5,375 nucleotides of DNA. It comes from an uncultured Ruminococcus sp. (GTDB taxonomy: Bacteria; Bacillota; Clostridia; Oscillospirales; Ruminococcaceae). A program made the translations under genes and the position numbers. The stretch covers positions 1 to 5,375 of the forward strand of contig CALGTT010000285.1 in the NCBI GenBank assembly GCA_937901485.1, in the 5' to 3' direction. Under the pieces are notes generated by a model. That model was not told where the DNA came from and made no database searches. It worked only from the letters and a program-made list of their open reading frames with translations. Positions within the stretch are counted from its first letter, which is position 1. Each line of letters begins with the position of its first letter. Below are positions 1 to 5,375 of the stretch, one piece after another.

Positions 1-2450
<2,450 letters not shown>

Positions 2451-2451
2451 T

Positions 2452-2457
2452 AGGAGG
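2452..2457 (+). promoter_or_regulatory. Ribosome binding site of galK
   Basis: AGGAGG lies directly after the lacZ stop, with 7 bases between it and the ATG at 2465. It fixes the galK start at 2465 rather than at the in-frame TTG at 2438, which lies inside lacZ and has no such site before it. Its A and first G belong to the second in-frame stop (TAG) of lacZ, so ribosomes ending lacZ translation are placed for galK initiation. Confidence 0.9.
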
Positions 2458-2464
2458 AATCAAT

Positions 2465-3772
2465 ATGAACATTCGTGACGTATTGCAGAAAATTGAAAAT
2501 AACGCATACACAAAGACATTCCAGAAGCTGTACGGTACTTCCGAGGAGGTGCTCCAGCACCAGAAACAGCGTTATCTGGACGCTGTGCAGAAGTTCACGC
2601 AGCTGTACCCGAAGCGAAAAGCCATCCGCATCTACTCCGCCCCCGGCAGAACCGAGATCGGCGGCAACCACACCGACCACCAGCATGGCTGTGTGCTGGC
2701 GGCGGCAGTGAATCTGGATGCGATTGCCGTTGTTGCCTTCCATCGTGACGGCGTGATTCGTGTGAAATCCGAGGGCTACGATGCCTTCACCGTCAATCTG
2801 GACGATCTGTCCGTGCAGTCCGGTCAGAAAGGAACTGCCGCCATCATCTGCGGCATTGCGGCAAAGTTCAGCGGTATGGGGGCAGAAATCGGCGGCTTTG
2901 ATCTCTACTGCACCTCCGATGTCCTCAGCGGCAGCGGCATTTCTTCCTCGGCGGCATTTGAAACGCTCATTGGCACGATCATTGACAGCTATTACAATGA
3001 CAGCAAGGCAGGTGCAGTCGAGATCGCAAAGATCGGACAGTTTGCCGAGAATGTATATTTCGGCAAGAAAAGCGGTCTGATGGATCAGATGGTTTCTTCT
3101 GTCGGGGGACTCGTTTCCATTGATTTCTATGATACGGACAATCCCGAAATTGAGCCTTTTGACTTCGATTTCGAAGCACACGGCTATTGTCTGTGCATCA
3201 CCGATACAAAGGGCAGTCATGCAAATCTCACAGATGATTACGTCGCCATCCGCAGTGAGATGGAAGCGGTTGCTGCCTATTTCGGAAAACCGTATCTGCG
3301 TGAGGTGAGCGAGATTGCATTCTATGATGCGATTCCGCAACTGCGTGAAACCTGCCCCGACCGTGCGATTCTGAGAGCATCCCATTTCTTCTCTGAAAAC
3401 AGCCGTGCATTGCAGGAAGCCGATGCACTGAAATCCGGAAATCTGGGCGAATTTCTCCGGCTCGTGAACGAATCGGGCGAATCCTCCGCACAGCTTTTGC
3501 AGAATCTCTACAGTACATCCCAGCCCACAAAGCAGGAAATTCCCCTTGCTATTATGATGAGCAAGCGTGTTCTGAATGGTACAGGCGCAGTCAGAGTTCA
3601 CGGCGGCGGCTTTGCAGGCACGATTCAGGCGTTTGTACCGCTGGAGCTTGCAGATGCTTACACAGCGGAAATGAACCGCATCTTCGGCGAACATGCTTGT
3701 CAGAAGATGAGAATCCGTCCTGTGGGCGGTGTGGAGATCACAGAAGAATCTGCGCAGGGGGGAGCATTATGA
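2465..3772 (+). CDS. galK: Galactokinase (GHMP kinase family), variant sugar-binding motif
   Basis: This 435-residue cytoplasmic kinase is predicted to convert galactose plus ATP to galactose-1-phosphate, the first committed step of the Leloir pathway. GHMP motif 1 is APGRTEIGGNHTDHQ (59-73), motif 2 is LSGSGISSSAA (154-164), and motif 3 is GGGFAG (380-385). By comparison with human GALK1, R62, H69, D71, D207 (in GLMDQ, the catalytic Asp) and Y259 match R37, H44, D46, D186 and Y236. The residue matching E43 (the Glu of the usual GEHTD) is Asn68. The protein has roughly 35 more residues before motif 1 than the 382-residue E. coli enzyme. The gene lies 14 bases after lacZ and overlaps galT by 4 bases (ATGA), which implies cotranscription and translational coupling. 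The galactose role rests on the family plus flanking lacZ and galT. A related sugar kinase activity is possible but less likely. No Leu TTA/CTA or Ser TCA codon occurs between 2465 and 3694. Confidence 0.93.
   Translation: MNIRDVLQKIENNAYTKTFQKLYGTSEEVLQHQKQRYLDAVQKFTQLYPKRKAIRIYSAPGRTEIGGNHTDHQHGCVLAAAVNLDAIAVVAFHRDGVIRVKSEGYDAFTVNLDDLSVQSGQKGTAAIICGIAAKFSGMGAEIGGFDLYCTSDVLSGSGISSSAAFETLIGTIIDSYYNDSKAGAVEIAKIGQFAENVYFGKKSGLMDQMVSSVGGLVSIDFYDTDNPEIEPFDFDFEAHGYCLCITDTKGSHANLTDDYVAIRSEMEAVAAYFGKPYLREVSEIAFYDAIPQLRETCPDRAILRASHFFSENSRALQEADALKSGNLGEFLRLVNESGESSAQLLQNLYSTSQPTKQEIPLAIMMSKRVLNGTGAVRVHGGGFAGTIQAFVPLELADAYTAEMNRIFGEHACQKMRIRPVGGVEITEESAQGGAL
3757..3764 (+). promoter_or_regulatory. 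Ribosome binding site of galT
   Basis: GGGGGGAG lies within the last codons of galK, 4 bases before the ATG at 3769. It supports ATG 3769 over the in-frame TTG at 3697, which is deep inside galK. The spacing is slightly short and the G-rich run is imperfect. The ATGA stop/start overlap probably adds termination-reinitiation coupling. Confidence 0.75.
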
Positions 3773-5259
3773 TCTGTAAAAATATACAGAAACTCATTCG
3801 CTATGCAATCCAGAATCAATTCATCACAAGCGACGATATTTACGTTGTCCGCAATCAGCTGATGGAAGCATTGAAGCTTTCTGACTGGGAAGAAAATCAT
3901 GCGGAATACAGCGGTGAATCCATTGACGAACTGCTTTTGCCGCTGATCGAGTATGCCTGTGAAAATGGTATTATCAGCGATACTGCCAATTCCCGTGATC
4001 TCTTTGACACAAAGCTCATGGGCATCCTGACGCCGATGCCCAGAGAAGTGATCGCTGAATTTAAGAGAAGATATGCAGCCGATCCCAAAGATGCAACCGA
4101 TTGGTACTATGATTTCAGCAAGAAGCTGAACTATGTCCGTGCAGGCAGAATCGCCAAGGATATGAAGTGGACATATGACTGCGAATACGGTACTTTGGAT
4201 ATCACTATCAACTGTTCCAAACCTGAAAAGGATCCGAGAGATATTGCGGCAGCGAAAACACAGAAAGCTTCTGCATATCCAAAGTGCCAGCTCTGCCCTG
4301 AAAATGCCGGATTTGCAGGACACGCCACACATCCGGCAAGACAGAATCTCCGCCCGATTCCGATGACTGTGAATGGCGAGAAATGGCAGCTGCAATATTC
4401 TCCCTACGGCTACTACAACGAACATTGCATTGCATTCAATGAAGCCCATGTTCCGATGAAAATTGACGCTTCAGTATTCGGAAAGCTGTTTGATATTGTG
4501 GATTACCTGCCGCATTACATCATCGGTTCCAATGCAGATCTGCCGATCGTCGGCGGTTCGATTCTGAGCCATGAGCATTTTCAGGGCGGCAATTACACCT
4601 TTGCTATGGCGAAAGCCCCGATTGAACACGAGTTCAGTATCAAGCAGTATCCCGATGTGAAAGCTGGTATCGTGAAATGGCCGATGTCCGTGATTCGTGT
4701 ATCCTCCGAAAACAGGGAGGAACTTGCCAAGTGCTGCAATCATATTCTGGAAACATGGAGAGCATACACCGACGAGAGTGTGGGGATTTTTGCGGAAACA
4801 GACGGCGAACCTCACAACACCATCACGCCCATTGCAAGAAAGAACGGAGACTTCTACGAGTGTGACCTCGTTTTGAGAAACAACATTACAACGGACGATC
4901 GTCCGTTGGGTGTATTCCATCCGAATCCCTCGCTGCATCATATCAAGAAAGAAAATATCGGTCTGATCGAGGTGATGGGACTTGCCGTACTTCCTGCACG
5001 GCTTGCAAAGGAAATCGCATTGCTTGAGGATGCAATGCTGAACGGCGAGAATCTCTACGCTTGTCCCGAACTTACACATCATGCAGAATGGGCAGAGGAG
5101 ATTCTGAAGCGTTACCCTGATTTCTGCAAGGAAAATGCAAGGGTAATTCTGGAACAGGAGATCGGCAAAGTCTTTCTGGAAGTGCTTGAGGATGCTGGGG
5201 TGTTCAAGAGAACGGAGGCAGGCAAAAAAGCATTTTTAAACCTTGTTTCTTCATTATAA
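3769..5259 (+). CDS. galT: UDP-glucose--hexose-1-phosphate uridylyltransferase, class II (GalT)
   Basis: This 496-residue enzyme transfers UMP from UDP-glucose to galactose-1-phosphate, giving UDP-galactose and glucose-1-phosphate (EC 2.7.7.12). The length and the long helical N-terminal region (about 1-160, with FDTKLMGILTPMP and ATDWYYDFSKKLNYVR) are those of the Firmicutes class II form. The E. coli class I form has about 348 residues. DITINCSKPEKDPRDIAAA leads to the core. YPKCQLCPENAGFAGH contains C173 and C176, which probably correspond to E. coli zinc ligands C52 and C55; H227 and H268 may complete the site. The active site is SHEHFQGG, with H270 in the place of the uridylylated His166 of the HPHxQ motif. 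The C-terminal domain holds GVFHPNPSLHHIKKENIG and IEVMGLAVLPARLAKE. The start is ATG 3769, whose last two bases belong to the galK stop. Its TAA stop is followed within 11 bases by the first 3' hairpin. It is the last gene of the operon. A perfect 20-base palindrome lies at 4889-4908. Confidence 0.96.
   Translation: MICKNIQKLIRYAIQNQFITSDDIYVVRNQLMEALKLSDWEENHAEYSGESIDELLLPLIEYACENGIISDTANSRDLFDTKLMGILTPMPREVIAEFKRRYAADPKDATDWYYDFSKKLNYVRAGRIAKDMKWTYDCEYGTLDITINCSKPEKDPRDIAAAKTQKASAYPKCQLCPENAGFAGHATHPARQNLRPIPMTVNGEKWQLQYSPYGYYNEHCIAFNEAHVPMKIDASVFGKLFDIVDYLPHYIIGSNADLPIVGGSILSHEHFQGGNYTFAMAKAPIEHEFSIKQYPDVKAGIVKWPMSVIRVSSENREELAKCCNHILETWRAYTDESVGIFAETDGEPHNTITPIARKNGDFYECDLVLRNNITTDDRPLGVFHPNPSLHHIKKENIGLIEVMGLAVLPARLAKEIALLEDAMLNGENLYACPELTHHAEWAEEILKRYPDFCKENARVILEQEIGKVFLEVLEDAGVFKRTEAGKKAFLNLVSSL
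4889..4908. repeat. Perfect 20-base palindrome inside galT
   Basis: CAACGGACGATCGTCCGTTG equals its own reverse complement over all 20 bases, with CGATCG at the centre. It lies in frame in galT, spanning the codons for TTDDRPL just before the conserved GVFHPNPSLHH segment. As RNA it could form an 8-bp stem with a GAUC loop. No T run follows, so it is not a terminator. The symmetry is seen directly. A role as an operator or RNA element is unproven. Confidence 0.9.
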
Positions 5260-5303
5260 AATAACAAAAGCCCCTCCGAGAGAAAAATTTCTCCCGGACG
5301 GAC
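5258..5303 (-). terminator. Rho-independent terminator for a convergent minus-strand gene
   Basis: Read on the minus strand, bases 5303-5289 pair with 5284-5270 around a 4-base loop (5288-5285). This gives a 15-position stem with one G-G mismatch (5299/5274). The stem is followed at once by TTTTGTTATTTT (5269-5258). Two of the pairs (5302/5271 and 5294/5279) are G-U only in minus-strand RNA; in + strand RNA they become A/C mismatches. The T run also lies on the minus-strand 3' side. Both asymmetries say the structure serves leftward transcription. The T run reaches the galT stop codon. Confidence 0.75.
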
Positions 5304-5305
5304 TG

Positions 5306-5341
5306 AAGGGACTGCCCACGCAGTCCCTTTTCTCACGTTTT
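5306..5341 (+). terminator. Rho-independent terminator of the lacZ-galK-galT operon
   Basis: AAGGGACTGC (5306-5315) and GCAGTCCCTT (5320-5329) form a perfect 10-bp stem with a CCAC loop. The right arm runs into TTTTCTC and then a further TTTT at 5338-5341. G5305 and T5330 could add a wobble pair in + strand RNA only. The stem starts 47 bases after the galT stop. The T tract is interrupted, so termination may be less than complete. Confidence 0.75.
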
Positions 5342-5375
5342 AAGAGCATTTTTTGTCTGCCTATAAATCTCCAGC
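5333..5375 (-). CDS. Possible C-terminal tail of a convergent gene (partial)
   Basis: On the minus strand, one frame entering from the right edge reads LEIYRQTKNALKT and stops at TGA (5335-5333). The stop is 30 bases before the minus-strand terminator stem begins. Thirteen codons are far too few to name a product or to prove coding. The support is positional: a leftward terminator implies a leftward gene. One other minus frame stops at once (TAG at 5363-5361), and the third runs through the hairpins, so this frame is the best fit. Confidence 0.3.
   Translation of the reverse strand, partial: LEIYRQTKNALKT

Noticed and set aside
2547..2560. GGTGCT-CC-AGCACC inverted repeat near the start of galK
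   Set aside because: The 6-base arms with a 2-base spacer are too short and too tight for a convincing hairpin, and they fall in ordinary coding sequence.
3697..3699. TTG at 3697 as the galT start
   Set aside because: It lies 75 bases inside galK. ATG 3769 gives the usual class II N-terminus and the ATGA coupling, with a G-rich binding site before it.
4543..4560. GCCGA-TCG-TCGGC inverted repeat in galT
   Set aside because: The arms are only 5 bases and such repeats are expected by chance in a window this size.
3700..5082. 249- and 203-codon minus-strand frames opposite galT
   Set aside because: They are also codon-aligned shadows of galT, with no recognisable domain and no ribosome binding context supporting them.
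5345..5370. T6 run and TATAAA near the right edge as a third terminator or a rightward promoter
   Set aside because: No GC-rich stem precedes the T run, and no acceptable -35 element lies about 17 bases before the TATAAA. On the minus strand these bases may be the end of a coding region.

Overview
The window looks like a piece of chromosome from a gut-type Clostridia member of the Firmicutes (Bacillota), most likely near Ruminococcus/Oscillospiraceae. The main evidence is the class II galactose-1-phosphate uridylyltransferase, a form typical of Firmicutes, and a galactokinase with the divergent GGNHTDHQ motif. Strong AGGAGG-type ribosome binding sites and moderate G+C fit this. Genus-level placement is inference from protein style only.

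Layout: bases 1-2450 hold the 3' four-fifths of a lacZ-type (GH2) beta-galactosidase that is cut by the left edge. A 14-base gap with a clear ribosome binding site leads to galK (2465-3772). The stop of galK overlaps the start of galT (3769-5259) in an ATGA junction. The three genes run on the + strand with no room for a promoter or terminator between them, so they almost certainly form one transcript. Bases 5260-5375 hold two adjacent hairpins. One is best read as a terminator for the + strand operon. The other is best read as a terminator for a minus-strand gene arriving from the right, whose last 13 codons may be visible at 5333-5374.

The genes form a lactose/beta-galactoside use module. 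LacZ releases galactose, GalK phosphorylates it to galactose-1-phosphate, and GalT exchanges it with UDP-glucose to give glucose-1-phosphate and UDP-galactose. The UDP-galactose 4-epimerase (galE) needed to close the Leloir cycle is not in the window, nor are an aldose epimerase, a transporter or a regulator.

I found no sign of an undescribed system, mobile element, CRISPR array or RNA gene. The points most worth a second look are a perfect 20-base palindrome inside galT, the interleaved convergent terminators, and the altered sugar-binding motif of the galactokinase.
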